This document shows positions 51,108 through 61,725 of a stretch of DNA of 64,000 bases, piece after piece. The DNA lies in contig NZ_JAUSSM010000002.1 of assembly GCF_030812315.1 (NCBI RefSeq), forward strand, positions 1 to 64,000, given 5' to 3'. Within the stretch, counting starts at the first letter, position 1. The number at the start of each line of letters is the position of its first letter. Source of the DNA: Arthrobacter oryzae (GTDB lineage: Bacteria > Actinomycetota > Actinomycetes > Actinomycetales > Micrococcaceae). The notes beneath the pieces are model-generated. The model saw only the letters and a list, made by a program, of their open reading frames with translations. It made no database searches and was not told the origin of the DNA. The translations under genes were made by a program, and so were the position numbers.

Positions 51108-52087
51108 GCGCCGCCGCAGAACGCAGGCGGCCCGTCGTCGCCGCCCTCTACCGCGAGGCACTGCCGCCCCGGCTTTCCGAGATCGAGGAGCTTGCCGAGG
51201 TCCGGCTGACCAAAGCCGATGGTCTCGCGAAGGCGATGGACGGCGCCGACGTGCTGTACCAATGGCACTCGTTCTCGCCGGCGCTCAAGGAGAACTGGAG
51301 CGCTGCCTCTACGCTGAAGTGGGTCCATGTCACGGCGGCCGGCGTCAGCCAGCTCCTGTTCGACGAACTGATCCAGAGCGACATTACCTACACGAACTCC
51401 CGCGGGGTCCTCAGCACGGCCATCGCCGAGTTCGCCCTCGGCTTCGTCCTGGACATGGCCAAGGACTCCCAAGGGTCCTACCGCCTGCAGCAGGAGCAAC
51501 GCTGGCAGCACCGGACCACCCGCAAGATCCAGGGACAGACCGCCCTCGTGGTGGGGACCGGGTCCATCGGCCGCGAAATCGCCCGGCTCTTCCGCGCCGT
51601 CGGCATGGGAGCCGACGGCGGAGGACGGACAGCCCGCCCCGGGGATACTGATTTTGGGCAGATCCACTCCTCCCGGGACCTAGTCTCAGTGGTCAAGGAT
51701 TACGACTATCTCGTGCTCGCTGCTCCGCTGACCTCAGAGACCAAGGGACTGGTCAACGCGGAGGTCCTGGCGGCCATGAAACCATCTGCACGCCTGATCA
51801 ACGTAGGGCGCGGCGAGCTGGTGCACACGGGCGCCCTGACTGATGCCCTGGCCTCGGGCACCATTGCAGGCGCGGCGCTGGACGTTGTGCACCCGGAACC
51901 GCTTCCTGCCGGCCATGCCCTGTGGAGCGGGGACAACGTCATTATCACTCCGCACATGAGCGGGGACACCGAGGACTATCTTGACGACCTCGGGCTGCTG
52001 TTCCTCGAGAACCTGAGGCTGTACCGCGCAGGCGAGCCGCTGCAGAACGTCGTTGATAAGAAACTCGGCTTCGTCTCCGCTTCCTGA
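51104..52087 (+). CDS. D-2-hydroxyacid dehydrogenase family protein
   Basis: 327 residues; ATG overlaps the previous stop. Rossmann motif VVGTGSIGREIARLF, catalytic Arg in INVGRGELVHTGAL and His in VIITPHMSGD; DVVHPEPLPAGHALW carries the usual Glu/Pro context. Interconverts a 2-hydroxyacid and a 2-oxoacid with NAD(P). As partner of the TDH-like enzyme it may handle a chiral hydroxyacid intermediate. Confidence 0.9.
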   Translation: MSAAAERRRPVVAALYREALPPRLSEIEELAEVRLTKADGLAKAMDGADVLYQWHSFSPALKENWSAASTLKWVHVTAAGVSQLLFDELIQSDITYTNSRGVLSTAIAEFALGFVLDMAKDSQGSYRLQQEQRWQHRTTRKIQGQTALVVGTGSIGREIARLFRAVGMGADGGGRTARPGDTDFGQIHSSRDLVSVVKDYDYLVLAAPLTSETKGLVNAEVLAAMKPSARLINVGRGELVHTGALTDALASGTIAGAALDVVHPEPLPAGHALWSGDNVIITPHMSGDTEDYLDDLGLLFLENLRLYRAGEPLQNVVDKKLGFVSAS

Positions 52088-52111
52088 GCCTTCCCGTACC
52101 ACCTAACCCAT

Positions 52112-52168
52112 TGATTGCTCCGTAAGTGCCGTTTTGGGCTTCCAAAAGGGCACTTACGGAGCAATCGA
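52112..52168. repeat. Long near-perfect palindrome (25-bp arms)
   Basis: Each arm holds GATTGCTCCGTAAGTGC, with one mismatch and one extra base over about 26, around a four-base loop GCTT. There is no T run on the plus side. It could end the operon, but its length is more like a mobile intergenic palindrome (REP/MITE-like). Confidence 0.75.
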
Positions 52169-52183
52169 CACAAGGATTGAGAC

Positions 52184-53632
52184 ATGATCGAGAAATCGTC
52201 CCTTTTGGAAACCACAGGAAGCCGGACAGAGTCCGACTTCCTGGGTGTCCGGCAGATCCCGGTCACCGCATACTGGGGGATCCAGACCCTGCGTGCAGTG
52301 GAGAACTTCCCGATCACCGGCACGGCGATCTCCGCGTACCCGATGCTCGTCACGGCGCTGGCCCAGGTCAAGCATGCCGCTCTGTTGGCAAACTTCGATC
52401 TCGGCCTGATTGACCAGGTGAAAAAGGACGCAATCTCGCGCGCCTGCCAAGACATTGAACAGGGTCGGCTCCTGGAGCAGTTCGTGGTGGATGTGATCCA
52501 GGGCGGGGCCGGTACCTCGACGAACATGAATGCCAATGAGGTCATTGCCAACCGTGCACTGGAGCATCTGGGACTGGACAAAGGTGAGTATTCCACCATT
52601 CATCCGAATGGGGACGTGAACCTGGGCCAGTCAACCAACGACGTGTACCCCACGGCGATCAAGATCGCCACGATCCAGGGCGCCCTTGTGTTACTGGCAG
52701 CTATGGCACATCTTCGCAGAGCGCTGGCGCGGAAGGCTGTGGAGTTCGACGACGTGGTGAAAGTCGGCAGGACGCAACTGCAGGATGCAGTGCCCATGAC
52801 CCTTGGTCAGGAGTTCAGCACCTATGCGGTGATGGTTGACGAGGACGAACGCCGGATTCGCGAAGCCCTGGTTCATCTTCACGAGATCAACCTCGGCGCG
52901 ACCGCCATCGGCACCGGCATCAACACCCATCCACGATATGCCGCCGAGGCCTGCACTCACTTGCAGCGCATCACCGGGCTACCGCTGGTGACGGCAGGCA
53001 ACCTCGTGGAAGCGACCCAGGACTGCGGTGCCTTTGTGCTGTTCTCCGGGACCCTAAAGCGCGTGGCGGTAAAGCTGTCGAAGATCTGCAACGACCTGCG
53101 GCTGCTCTCCTCGGGACCCAGGGCGGGCTTCGCCGAAATCAACCTTCCCCCGCGCCAGGCCGGGTCGAGCATCATGCCCGGGAAAGTGAACCCGGTCATT
53201 CCGGAAGTGGTGAACCAGGTCGCCTTTGAGGTTGTCGGCAACGACCTGACCATCACCATGGCCGCCGAGGCCGGGCAGCTGCAGTTGAACGCGTTTGAAC
53301 CGATCATCGCGCGCTCCCTGTTCGCCAGTCTGACCCACCTCACGGCGGCATGCACCACGCTGGCGGACCACTGCATCGACGGGATCACTGCCAACAAGGA
53401 ATACCTTCGTTCCCAGGTCGAAGCGAGCATCGGTGTCGTCACCGTCCTCAACCCGCTCATCGGCTACGATGCGGCAACCTCCATCGCCCGCCAAGCACTC
53501 TCCACGGGCCGCAGCGTCACCTCCCTCGTCCTCGAACGCGGACTACTCACGGCCGACGAACTCGACGAGATCCTCCGCCCCGAACACCTGGCCAACCCGC
53601 ACACCCACACCGCGGACCGGCCGTCCCTCTAG
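52184..53632 (+). CDS. aspA: Aspartate ammonia-lyase
   Basis: 482 residues. Fumarase/aspartase superfamily: [53 protein letters not shown] and the signature [15 protein letters not shown] whose Ser is the catalytic base. AAGGA precedes the ATG. It splits aspartate to fumarate and ammonia or runs in reverse, linking the island to C4 metabolism. Placed just after the palindrome, perhaps a separate unit. Aspartase versus fumarase is judged from sequence flavour, so some doubt remains. Confidence 0.87.
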   Translation: MIEKSSLLETTGSRTESDFLGVRQIPVTAYWGIQTLRAVENFPITGTAISAYPMLVTALAQVKHAALLANFDLGLIDQVKKDAISRACQDIEQGRLLEQFVVDVIQGGAGTSTNMNANEVIANRALEHLGLDKGEYSTIHPNGDVNLGQSTNDVYPTAIKIATIQGALVLLAAMAHLRRALARKAVEFDDVVKVGRTQLQDAVPMTLGQEFSTYAVMVDEDERRIREALVHLHEINLGATAIGTGINTHPRYAAEACTHLQRITGLPLVTAGNLVEATQDCGAFVLFSGTLKRVAVKLSKICNDLRLLSSGPRAGFAEINLPPRQAGSSIMPGKVNPVIPEVVNQVAFEVVGNDLTITMAAEAGQLQLNAFEPIIARSLFASLTHLTAACTTLADHCIDGITANKEYLRSQVEASIGVVTVLNPLIGYDAATSIARQALSTGRSVTSLVLERGLLTADELDEILRPEHLANPHTHTADRPSL

Positions 53633-53661
53633 ATAGCGTCACGTTAGGAACGGAGCCCTAC

Positions 53662-54705
53662 ATGCCCACGCTTGCCAAAGCCTATGTCGCAGTCTCGGCC
53701 GCGTCGCCCCTGCAGCCAGGCACCATCGAACGCCGCGAGCCCGGTGAGTTCGACGTGCAGATCGCCATCAAGTTCGCAGGGATCTGTCATTCCGATATTC
53801 ACACGGCGCGGGGCGACTGGGCGGGCGTGAATTACCCGGTGGTCGTGGGGCACGAGATTGCCGGCGTCGTGGAGGCCATCGGCGCCAAGGTGACGCGACA
53901 TTCAGTGGGGGACCGTGTGGGCGTGGGCTGCTTTGTGGATTCCTGCCGTGACTGCGTCAACTGCCGTGCCGGCGAGGAACAGTACTGTTTGTCCGGGGCG
54001 ACGAGCACCTACAACTCCGTGGGCCGGGACGGCCTGCCCACAGCCGGCGGCTACAGCACAAGCATTGTGGTGGACGAGAACTATGTCCTGCGGATTCCTG
54101 ACGGCATTCCACTTGACGCCGCCGCACCCCTGCTGTGCGCCGGCATCACCATGTACTCGCCGCTGCGCACCTGGAAGGCCGGACCGGGGAAGCGCGTGGC
54201 CATCATCGGCATGGGCGGACTCGGCCATATGGGCGTCAAGATCGCCGCAGCCATGGGCGCGGAGGTCACAGTACTCAGCCAGTCGCTCAAGAAGCAGGAG
54301 GACGCGCTCCGGCTTGGGGCGGAGCATCACTATGCCACGTCCGACCCGTCCACTTTCGAGATTCTGAGGGGTCATTTTGATCTGATCATCAATACGGTCT
54401 CCGCTGATATCGACGTCGACGGGTACCTTTCACTGCTTGCTTTGGACGGCACGATGGTTCTCGTGGGGCTGCCATCGAAACCGCTGACGCAACGCGCCTG
54501 GTCACTGGTCAGCTTCCGCCGCAGCCTCTCCGGATCCAAGATGGGCGGGATACGGCAGGCCCAGGAGATGTTCAACTTCTGCGCCGCCCACGGGCTGGGG
54601 GCAGAGGTGGAAGTGATTCCGGCCAGCAAAATCAACGACGCCTACGAGCGCGTCCTCGCCAGTGACGTGCGGTACCGCTTCGTCATCGACGCAAACACGT
54701 TTTGA
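53662..54705 (+). CDS. Zinc-dependent NAD(P) alcohol dehydrogenase (YahK/cinnamyl type)
   Basis: 347 residues. Catalytic zinc Cys42, His64 and Glu65 ([16 protein letters not shown]); structural zinc Cys95, 98, 101 and 109 ([15 protein letters not shown] region). Cofactor motif [13 protein letters not shown]. Reduces a range of aldehydes; could recycle aldehyde made by the oxidases. Start at ATG 53662; a longer frame only reads through aspA. Confidence 0.93.
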   Translation: MPTLAKAYVAVSAASPLQPGTIERREPGEFDVQIAIKFAGICHSDIHTARGDWAGVNYPVVVGHEIAGVVEAIGAKVTRHSVGDRVGVGCFVDSCRDCVNCRAGEEQYCLSGATSTYNSVGRDGLPTAGGYSTSIVVDENYVLRIPDGIPLDAAAPLLCAGITMYSPLRTWKAGPGKRVAIIGMGGLGHMGVKIAAAMGAEVTVLSQSLKKQEDALRLGAEHHYATSDPSTFEILRGHFDLIINTVSADIDVDGYLSLLALDGTMVLVGLPSKPLTQRAWSLVSFRRSLSGSKMGGIRQAQEMFNFCAAHGLGAEVEVIPASKINDAYERVLASDVRYRFVIDANTF

Positions 54706-54743
54706 GCCATTGCTGCAATTAATGCCCCCTCCGAAGGAACGAC

Positions 54744-54977
54744 ATGAAGAAAAGAACCTTGGACTCGCTGCCGACTCACGACGGACATGTGACATCCCTG
54801 ACGGGTCATCATTGCCCGCAGACCGGCTGGTGGTTGGCGGATGGCGACCCCGACACGAGATTCATCTCCAAGGGTGACGTGATGCCTGCGATCAACGGCC
54901 GGCCCACGCATTGGATACTGTGCTCAGAGGCACGCCGCCCGGGCCTTCGACCTGCCTCGGCGGCGTTTGGAACCTGA
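54744..54977 (+). CDS. Small hypothetical protein, 77 aa, with a His-Cys-Pro motif
   Basis: GAAGGAACGAC before ATG. SLTGHHCPQTGWW, then RFISKGDVMPAINGRPTHWI and a C-terminal extension ending AFGT. Short proteins with a CPxTG/SGWW motif followed by a KG..MP..NG.PT stretch occur in many bacteria; function unknown to me. Confidence 0.55.
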   Translation: MKKRTLDSLPTHDGHVTSLTGHHCPQTGWWLADGDPDTRFISKGDVMPAINGRPTHWILCSEARRPGLRPASAAFGT

Positions 54978-55009
54978 TCAGTTAGGGCGGCGCTTGTATG
55001 TTGTCTTCG

Positions 55010-55213
55010 TCAGTTCGGCCGGTCCCTGCCCAGTGACGTGCGGCGGTACCAGTCAGTGGTTGGCTTCCTGCCTTTGCTGCTGTTGGCACAATTTCGGTTA
55101 CTGCAGTGCGACGGGATTTCCTCCTGCGGCTGCCTCGCACCCGGCCCGCCGTATTGCAGCCTCGCCGAGACCACGGCTGATCCACACGCGGCACAGACCA
55201 GAATCGACCTCAT
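55010..55213 (-). CDS. Small protein with two Cys pairs (zinc-ribbon-like), 67 aa
   Basis: ATG at 55213 opens RSILVCAACGSAVVSARLQY; further on HCSNRNCANSS. A CxxC plus CxxxxC arrangement suggests a metal site. No strong ribosome binding site, so tentative. The rest of 54978-55384 holds nothing else I can support. Confidence 0.45.
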   Translation of the reverse strand: MRSILVCAACGSAVVSARLQYGGPGARQPQEEIPSHCSNRNCANSSKGRKPTTDWYRRTSLGRDRPN

Positions 55214-55384
55214 GGTTGGCCACTGCAACCTGTCTCGGCCGTGGAGGTCCTATGGCGAGTAGTGGCCAGCTTGCCGTGGATCTCGCTTGTGCTTTCGCTC
55301 TTGGCTTCCATACGTCCCCCCTGAATTGGCCTGCGATTAGAGTACCGCGTCCGGGGTCCAGACATTCAGCGGTGCCCCGACGGC

Positions 55385-55774
55385 TCAGCGGATCCCGCTG
55401 TCCACAATGAGAGTGATGTGAACAGGAGTGTCCGAAACGACCACGGGCTCGGAAGCCGTCGAGGCGTAGCCGCCGACATTGGTCGCCTGAATAACGTATC
55501 GGCCCTCGGGCAGCGTCAGGCTGAAGGCACCTTCCATGTCTGTGAGCGTTGAGCCCCGGACGGCCTCGCCGCTAAGGGCAACGACTGCCGCCCGTGATAC
55601 CGGACGCGGCGGGCACTGCTGTCCAACACGTTCGACCGGACAGACCGGTGCCGTCAGGACGTAGCCCGTGACCCGCCCTGATTGGTCTGGCACCTGCCCG
55701 GACTGGCCGGCGCACCCGCATACCAGCATGGTAGCCGCGAGCGGCAAAGTCAGGTCGAACCTCGCCATCATCAC
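55385..55774 (-). CDS. Lipoprotein with a carboxypeptidase regulatory-like domain
   Basis: 129 residues. Signal with lipobox MLVCGC; mature part has a Cys pair (APVCPVERVGQQCPP) and a CarboxypepD_reg-like beta-sandwich (RGSTLTDMEGAFSLTLPEGR, YVIQATNVGGYASTASEPVV). Surface protein of unknown role. Confidence 0.75.
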   Translation of the reverse strand: MMMARFDLTLPLAATMLVCGCAGQSGQVPDQSGRVTGYVLTAPVCPVERVGQQCPPRPVSRAAVVALSGEAVRGSTLTDMEGAFSLTLPEGRYVIQATNVGGYASTASEPVVVSDTPVHITLIVDSGIR

Positions 55775-55910
55775 TCACCAAGCAATCCAGAACACCATGA
55801 AGTTGGTCCCGCGTTTCCGCACGGAGAAGCGGCCTCCTGCGGCGCAACGCTTCGTGTACACCACCGAGTATCCACGCTCCACGAGCCGAAAAATAGGCAT
55901 TAAACGGCCC

Positions 55911-57050
55911 TTACGGTAGTCCGTAGACCCTCCGGGCGTTTTCCCGCGCTACAAGCTCCACAACGCGGCGTGCATCGGCCTCCGACCATTCGTCGTCGTC
56001 AATCCACCGGCCGAAGACGCCTGTGATCGCGTTGCGCCAGAGCCGCGCGCCGAGGTAGTGGAGTTCGGCCGGGCCGATGGCATCGGACGAGTAGAGGATT
56101 TTCGTGAACGGGGCGAGTTCGAAGGAGCGCGCGATGAGGCTCCGGCTTCGGACGCCGACGTGGTTTACCGCCAAGCCGACGTCGAGGTAGACGTTGTCGA
56201 AGGCCTGGGCGAGATAGCCAGCCTCACGCTCGAACGGGTAGCAGTGCAAGAGCAGGACGGGGACCTTGCTCGCCTCCACCGATCGGAGAAAGTCGAGCAG
56301 AAGCAAGGGGTTCGCCCGGTCAAGGTCCAGCTCCCGGTCCCCGAACCCGACGTGGAGCTGGAGTGGCAGCCCCATTGAGATGGCGCAGTGCAGGCCGAAG
56401 CAGATGAGGGTGAGGTCGTCAAGACGTACCGCCCCACCGGACTCGATCCGTTGCCGCCACAGCTTCGCGGACTCAGCTACCTCGCGGTCGGCCGGCCGGC
56501 TGAGGTCGTGATTGAAACCGGCCCGATAGGCTAGAACCGACTTCGCCCCCACGACGACATTGGGTTGGTTTGCCAGCAACCCGGTGAACGCGTCCACATA
56601 GCCGCCCGGATCCTGGTCCGATTGGATCAGGGTTTCCGCGAGGGTTTCCAAGCGTACGATCTCGTGGGCCGTGGCCCCGGCAATTTCCGCCATCCCGGGT
56701 GGATCGAGCATGGCCCCGGTCTTGAATCCGGTGTCGATCAGCCAGTGACTGACTCCGGCTGCCCGGGTCATCCGTCGGCTGATTTCCAGTTCGCCGAGTT
56801 CGCTGCGGCGCCGCCAGTAGACCTCGGCTGTGACGTGCCGGGGCAAGTCGATGATCTCGGCGCACCAGCGGCGGAGGGCGAAACCCAGTTGGGAGTCGTA
56901 GGCCGCCGACGGTTCCGCGAGGGGTTCGCTATTGCCCTCGTTTAGCGCATTCTGAAAGCGTGTTTCGTCGCCGTCGACCCCATACGCGCCGTGCACGTGG
57001 TGGTCGATGAGCCGCACGTCTTCGACAAATCCGGCGAACGACTGCCCCAT
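55911..57050 (-). CDS. Amidohydrolase family protein (FluG N-terminal-like)
   Basis: 379 residues of metal-dependent TIM barrel. HxH ligands in LIDHHVHG (His18, His20), then LPLQLHVGFGDRELDLDRAN, VLLLHCYPFEREAGYLAQ, NVYLDVGLAVNHVG and ILYSSDAIGPAELHYLGA, the usual order of the amidohydrolase_2 group. Its ATG overlaps the stop of the glutamine synthetase-like gene (TGATG), so the two are co-translated. In FluG/NodGS proteins these two domains are fused in one chain. Confidence 0.87.
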   Translation of the reverse strand: MGQSFAGFVEDVRLIDHHVHGAYGVDGDETRFQNALNEGNSEPLAEPSAAYDSQLGFALRRWCAEIIDLPRHVTAEVYWRRRSELGELEISRRMTRAAGVSHWLIDTGFKTGAMLDPPGMAEIAGATAHEIVRLETLAETLIQSDQDPGGYVDAFTGLLANQPNVVVGAKSVLAYRAGFNHDLSRPADREVAESAKLWRQRIESGGAVRLDDLTLICFGLHCAISMGLPLQLHVGFGDRELDLDRANPLLLLDFLRSVEASKVPVLLLHCYPFEREAGYLAQAFDNVYLDVGLAVNHVGVRSRSLIARSFELAPFTKILYSSDAIGPAELHYLGARLWRNAITGVFGRWIDDDEWSEADARRVVELVARENARRVYGLP

Positions 57051-58423
57051 CAGATCGACCAGGCCAGGCGGAAGAGGGCCGCGAGTTCCTTGGGGTCCCT
57101 GGCTCCGTGCGTCTCCTGCTCATGGCGCCGCACCGCAACGGTGGTGTCGACCACCTCGTTGCCCAGCAGCCTACGGGCGTACACGGAGTTGTCCAGGGAC
57201 GTGATGATGGCCGCTGGCGAATCAGAGACGGTGCCGATCCCTGCGGCCTCCCTTTCCGCCGCGGTGAGGCGGCTTGGGTCGCCGGGAACTTCACCGGGCG
57301 GGCGGCTGCCACTGGTGATGCCCTCGAGCGCGACGGCCAGGATGGCGGCCGAGGCCAGGTATACGTTGGCGGAAGGGTCAATGACCTTGACTTCAACGCT
57401 CGCCCCATGGGGGTTGCCCACACCGCCTTCGACGAAACGGACGGATGCTTCACGGTTTTCCAGGCCCCAACACAAGAAGGCACCCGACCATGCGCCGGGC
57501 GCGAGCCTGATGCCGGACAGGATGGAACCGGTGAGCAGACCCTGCACCTCGGGAAGCCCTTGGATGATTCCGCCGATCGCCGCCCCGCCCTCCTCGGTGA
57601 TGCCGTGCGGACCGGCACCGCCGCTGAAGAGGGGTGCCACGCCACGGTATAAGGAGAAGTGCTGGTGGGCGCCATTGCCGACCGAGCCGGGGAAGGGCGC
57701 GGGAGAGAAGGAAGCCTGCAGCTTATGTGCACGGGCGACCCTACCGACGACGATCTTTGCCAGGACCACGGTGTCCGCTGCTGCGAGCGGATCCCTCGGG
57801 GCAAGGGAAACCTCAAACTGGTTGCGGCCGTATTCCGCGTGAAGCTGTTCAACCTGGGCACCCGAATCGTTCATCGCGGCCAGCAACTCGGCCAGGAAGT
57901 GCTCCCGGTCAAGCAAACCGGTCAGCCCATACGGAGCCCAGGGCGCGTCGTCGAGCGCCGTGCCGTCCCCGGCGACGAGCATGAACTCCAGCTCGTGGCC
58001 CACGAGTGCCCGGTAGCCGGCGTTCCCGGCCCGCTCCTGGACGCGGGCCAGCGTGCCACGCGCACAGGCCGGATCCCGGCTTCCGTCCTGAAGGAACATG
58101 TCCGCGGGGGCCCACGCAAGGCCTGAGCCGAGACTGCGCAACCCGTTGGGATCGATCCTCAGGCGCAGGTCGCCGACGGCGCTGATGTTGTCGGTGAAGG
58201 CGATTTCTCCGTCGATGCAGAACACATGCCAGACCGGAGCGGCCCCCATGCCGGCCCGGTGGAAGGAGCCGAGCCGGGCCACCGGGACACTCTTGGCCAG
58301 CGTGATTCCGGCCGCGTTCACCATTGATCCGATGACCAGTCGAACGCCGGCCTCTTGGAGTCGGCCCGCTGCCGGATCTAGGTCGGATGCGTCGAGAGCA
58401 GGAAAACCCGAACCATCGCTCAT
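57050..58423 (-). CDS. Glutamine synthetase family protein (FluG C-terminal-like)
   Basis: 457 residues from MSDGSGF; a longer frame to 58480 is possible but less likely. GS catalytic barrel: [37 protein letters not shown] and the ATP region [12 protein letters not shown]. It should join an amine or ammonia to a carboxylate with ATP, probably making a gamma-glutamyl amide rather than glutamine, since the main GlnA is usually elsewhere and this one lacks the adenylylation-tyrosine tail. Upstream gene of the pair. Confidence 0.9.
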   Translation of the reverse strand: MSDGSGFPALDASDLDPAAGRLQEAGVRLVIGSMVNAAGITLAKSVPVARLGSFHRAGMGAAPVWHVFCIDGEIAFTDNISAVGDLRLRIDPNGLRSLGSGLAWAPADMFLQDGSRDPACARGTLARVQERAGNAGYRALVGHELEFMLVAGDGTALDDAPWAPYGLTGLLDREHFLAELLAAMNDSGAQVEQLHAEYGRNQFEVSLAPRDPLAAADTVVLAKIVVGRVARAHKLQASFSPAPFPGSVGNGAHQHFSLYRGVAPLFSGGAGPHGITEEGGAAIGGIIQGLPEVQGLLTGSILSGIRLAPGAWSGAFLCWGLENREASVRFVEGGVGNPHGASVEVKVIDPSANVYLASAAILAVALEGITSGSRPPGEVPGDPSRLTAAEREAAGIGTVSDSPAAIITSLDNSVYARRLLGNEVVDTTVAVRRHEQETHGARDPKELAALFRLAWSI

Positions 58424-58514
58424 AGGGATATTCTGCACCTTCGCCGCGAGCATGCAGGCACTGGGTGGGGTCGGGAACAATGACCCCTCATCGTGTCACG
58501 GCTATTCTTGGTGG

Positions 58515-59978
58515 ATGGATGTCGTATCACTGTCCGCCGTTACCTTGAGTGGCCACTTCGCCCGGGAATTTCCGGAGATGGCCATTTCGTGGCGGGCGGA
58601 GGAGGTTCCTGACCCTGAACTGCTGGTGCTCAACGAGCGGTTGGCTGCCGATCTAGGCCTGGACACCGACTTCTTAAGCAGTCCTGACGGGGTGGGACTG
58701 CTGACCGGGTGTCGGCTCCCCGTTGGCGCCACGGCGGTCGCGCAGGCTTACGCCGGTCACCAGTTCGGCTGGTACGTCCCTAGGCTCGGCGACGGGCGTG
58801 CCCTGTTGCTGGGGGAGATTACGCACGCGGACGGCAGGCTGCGGGACGTGCACCTCAAGGGTTCGGGGCGTACACCGTTTGGCCGCGGGGGAGATGGCCT
58901 GGCCGTTGTTGGACCGATGCTGCGTGAATATCTCGTCAGCGAAGCCATGCACGCGTTAGGCATTCCCACCACACGGTCCCTTGCCGTGGTGGGAACGGGG
59001 CGTCTGGTGCAGCGTGAAACCGTGCTGCCAGGAGCCGTGCTCACCCGCGTCGCGATGAGTCATGTGCGTGTGGGCAGCTTCCAGTACGCCGCGGCCACGG
59101 GGGACACCGGCCTCGTTCGCCGCCTTGCCGAGTACGCGATCAGCCGGCACTATCCGGCCGCGGCGGAAGCCGAGAATCCCTATCTCGCCCTGTTCCACGC
59201 CGTGGTTGCGGCGCAGGCGTCGCTGGTGGCCCGTTGGATGCTGGTGGGGTTCGTCCATGGGGTGATGAATACCGACAACATGACGATCTCGGGCGAGACC
59301 ATCGATTACGGCCCGTGTGCGTTCATGGACGTGTTCGATCCCGCTGCCGTTTACAGCTCGGTCGACGGCAGCGGCCGCTACGCCTATCGGAACCAGCCAG
59401 TGGTGGCGGAATGGAATCTCGCGCGTCTCGCCGAGTCGTTGCTGCCCCTGCTGCACGAGGACCAGGAGCAGGCAATCCAGCTTGCGGTGCATTCACTGGA
59501 TGATTTCCGCCCGAAGTACAGTGCTGCCTGGGCGGCGGGCATGAACGCGAAGCTCGGATTCCGTCCAGGGCTCGATGACGAGGTGACGTGGCCCCTTGTC
59601 GAGGAGCTTTTGGCCCTCCTCCAAGAGGGAAAGGTCGATTACACGTCGATCTTCCGCAGCCTTGGCAAAGCGGCCCGCGGCCACTCTGGGCCTGCACGGC
59701 AACTTGTTCCGGATGTGGCGGCGTTCGATGCTTGGGCTGAGCGCTGGCGTGCCTTGAGCCCGGACGCCGCCGCGATGGACCGGGTCAATCCCGTGTATAT
59801 TCCCCGCAACCACCTGGTAGAGGAGGCCCTGGCTGCCGCCACGGGTGGCGACCTGCACCCGCTGTACCGGCTTCTGGACGCGGTCAGTCGCCCGTTTGAC
59901 GAGCGCCCGGGTCTCGAGCGATACGCGGTTGGCGCCCCGGAAGATTTCGGAACCTACCGGACGTTTTGCGGAACCTGA
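58515..59978 (+). CDS. selO: Protein adenylyltransferase SelO family
   Basis: 487 residues. Pseudokinase with inverted ATP orientation that AMPylates target proteins. Motifs: [75 protein letters not shown]. The C-terminal YRTFCGT keeps Cys at the site that is selenocysteine in animals. ATG 58515 has a weak site; divergent from the GS-like gene. Confidence 0.93.
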   Translation: MDVVSLSAVTLSGHFAREFPEMAISWRAEEVPDPELLVLNERLAADLGLDTDFLSSPDGVGLLTGCRLPVGATAVAQAYAGHQFGWYVPRLGDGRALLLGEITHADGRLRDVHLKGSGRTPFGRGGDGLAVVGPMLREYLVSEAMHALGIPTTRSLAVVGTGRLVQRETVLPGAVLTRVAMSHVRVGSFQYAAATGDTGLVRRLAEYAISRHYPAAAEAENPYLALFHAVVAAQASLVARWMLVGFVHGVMNTDNMTISGETIDYGPCAFMDVFDPAAVYSSVDGSGRYAYRNQPVVAEWNLARLAESLLPLLHEDQEQAIQLAVHSLDDFRPKYSAAWAAGMNAKLGFRPGLDDEVTWPLVEELLALLQEGKVDYTSIFRSLGKAARGHSGPARQLVPDVAAFDAWAERWRALSPDAAAMDRVNPVYIPRNHLVEEALAAATGGDLHPLYRLLDAVSRPFDERPGLERYAVGAPEDFGTYRTFCGT

Positions 59979-60137
59979 ACCCTTGGCCCCGCTCAGTCTG
60001 TGAGGGCCTTGTCATGCCGCGCGCTGACCGCCGTTATCCGGGATTTCTGAGCACGGTGACCGGCGGCCAGGACCTATGTTCAACCTGCACAATAGGGCCC
60101 CTGAACATGATCCACTCCTATCCAGCTTTCGATGAAC

Positions 60138-61364
60138 CTAAATAGCAGTCGGGGGTGCCTGGACCAGGCCCGCGCCCACGTCCCACGGATCCGTGCCCGG
60201 CTTGAGCGGGCTGAACGTTCCGGAAGCGATCATCTTGGACTGTAGGAGTACCGGACTCAGCGGCCCCTGTTCAAGAAGCCGTTCCGCCCACAGCGCCGTC
60301 ACGCCGGCCACGTGCGGGGTGGCCATGCTGGTTCCGCTGATGGTTTTGGTGCCGCCGTTGAGCCAAGCGCTGAATACCCCGACTCCGGGGCCGGCCACCG
60401 TCGCCATCGTATTGGAAAACGGCGCCACCGTGAGTCCACCGCTGCCGTCGGCCAAGGCTGCCACGGAAGTGATTCCGTACGCCGCGGCTGGCGGGGCAAC
60501 GTTAATCTCGTAGGCGGGATTGCCGGTGCGCTTGCTTTCGTTGCCGGCGGCTGCGATGACTACTGTGGTCTGGGCGACGGAGGCACGGGCGTTGAGAAGG
60601 TTGGCCAGCTGTTCGAAAAGCCGGATGTTGGCGCGGTAGCCTTCAAGGGCGATCGAGGTGGCGGCGGGGATGGACAGACCGTTCACTTTGACCAGCTCGT
60701 CCACCCAGCCGGGAAAGTCCATGCCTAGCGACATGGAGATGACATGGGCTCCGTTGTCGGCAGCCCAGAGCATTGCCGTGGCAAGAATGTCGCTGCTGCC
60801 GCCGTTCGGGCCCCCGAGGACCTTGCCGATCAGGGCTTTCTGGACGCCGCGGGCGACGCCGATCCGCTGGCCCGCGAGGTCGCGGCCGAAGATCGTTCCC
60901 GCGCAGTGCGTGCCGTGGCCGTTGTCGTCCTCGGCGCTGCCGGCGCCAGTGAAGTCTTTCGTGACGACGTTGACGCCAGCGAAGGCCGGATGGTCGGCGT
61001 CGATGCCGGTGTCCAGGACCGAGACGGTCACCCCGGCGCCCGTGTAGGGAGAGGCATCTGCGCCCACCGCTTTGACGCCCCATGTCACAGCAGCGGCCGG
61101 TGCCGCTTCTGCTGCGAGGGGTTCGATGAGTTTCATCGGCATCGCGGGGGCGAATCCGAGGACCGTGGGATCGTTTTGCAGGGCGTTGATGGCAGAACTT
61201 GAGGCGTTGTCGGTCCGCTCCACGGTCATTCCCACGGCCCGTTCCGCGAGGTTTTGGGCTGCGGTGTCGAGCCCCCGGGCTCCCGGTCCGTCGAAGGGGT
61301 CGCGAGTGGCGCGCAGGGCAGGGGCGCGTAGAACGACGATTTTCTGGTTGAGTAGTTTGGACAC
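60138..61364 (-). CDS. S8 family subtilisin-like serine protease
   Basis: 408 residues from GTG 61364 with AAGGAG six bases before it. Catalytic triad Asp118 (VSVLDTGID), His150 (NGHGTHCAG) and Ser346 (SGTSMATPHVAG); oxyanion Asn in AAAGNES. A propeptide-like region (residues 1-95) precedes, but no signal peptide is seen, so the enzyme is cytoplasmic or released by another way. Target unknown. Confidence 0.92.
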   Translation of the reverse strand: MSKLLNQKIVVLRAPALRATRDPFDGPGARGLDTAAQNLAERAVGMTVERTDNASSSAINALQNDPTVLGFAPAMPMKLIEPLAAEAAPAAAVTWGVKAVGADASPYTGAGVTVSVLDTGIDADHPAFAGVNVVTKDFTGAGSAEDDNGHGTHCAGTIFGRDLAGQRIGVARGVQKALIGKVLGGPNGGSSDILATAMLWAADNGAHVISMSLGMDFPGWVDELVKVNGLSIPAATSIALEGYRANIRLFEQLANLLNARASVAQTTVVIAAAGNESKRTGNPAYEINVAPPAAAYGITSVAALADGSGGLTVAPFSNTMATVAGPGVGVFSAWLNGGTKTISGTSMATPHVAGVTALWAERLLEQGPLSPVLLQSKMIASGTFSPLKPGTDPWDVGAGLVQAPPTAI

Positions 61365-61725
61365 CGTGTGCTCCTTGGCCGCTACACAGCAGCGTGGGCA
61401 CCTGGCGCCGGGGCCGCTGTGCGAGTTTCTTGCAAATGCCGGCGAAGGGGCCGGACAAAAGGAACGGGAGGACTCCCAGACGTGAAACTGCGCAGCGAAC
61501 GGCTGAGACCTTGCATACTTGCCGACGCAACCGTTCAACATGTTTATCCAAGTAAACGTACTAGAGGTTAGTCAGGGCCCAACGCGCTGTCAATGGACCG
61601 CGTTGACTATATATTTGCCGGGCCGTCACAGCGCTGTCATCGACATATCCGACCGGATCCCACAGCAGCGTGCCGTTGGGTGTTGCCACAAGCTGGGCGG
61701 CCTGCCCGGTCCCGGCCAACAGGCA
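61365..61725. other. Gene-free stretch upstream of the S8 protease
   Basis: Several short open frames exist on both strands but none with a binding site or recognisable motif. The dyad GTTTATCCAAGTAAAC near 61541-61556 could be an operator for the protease. Confidence 0.4.
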
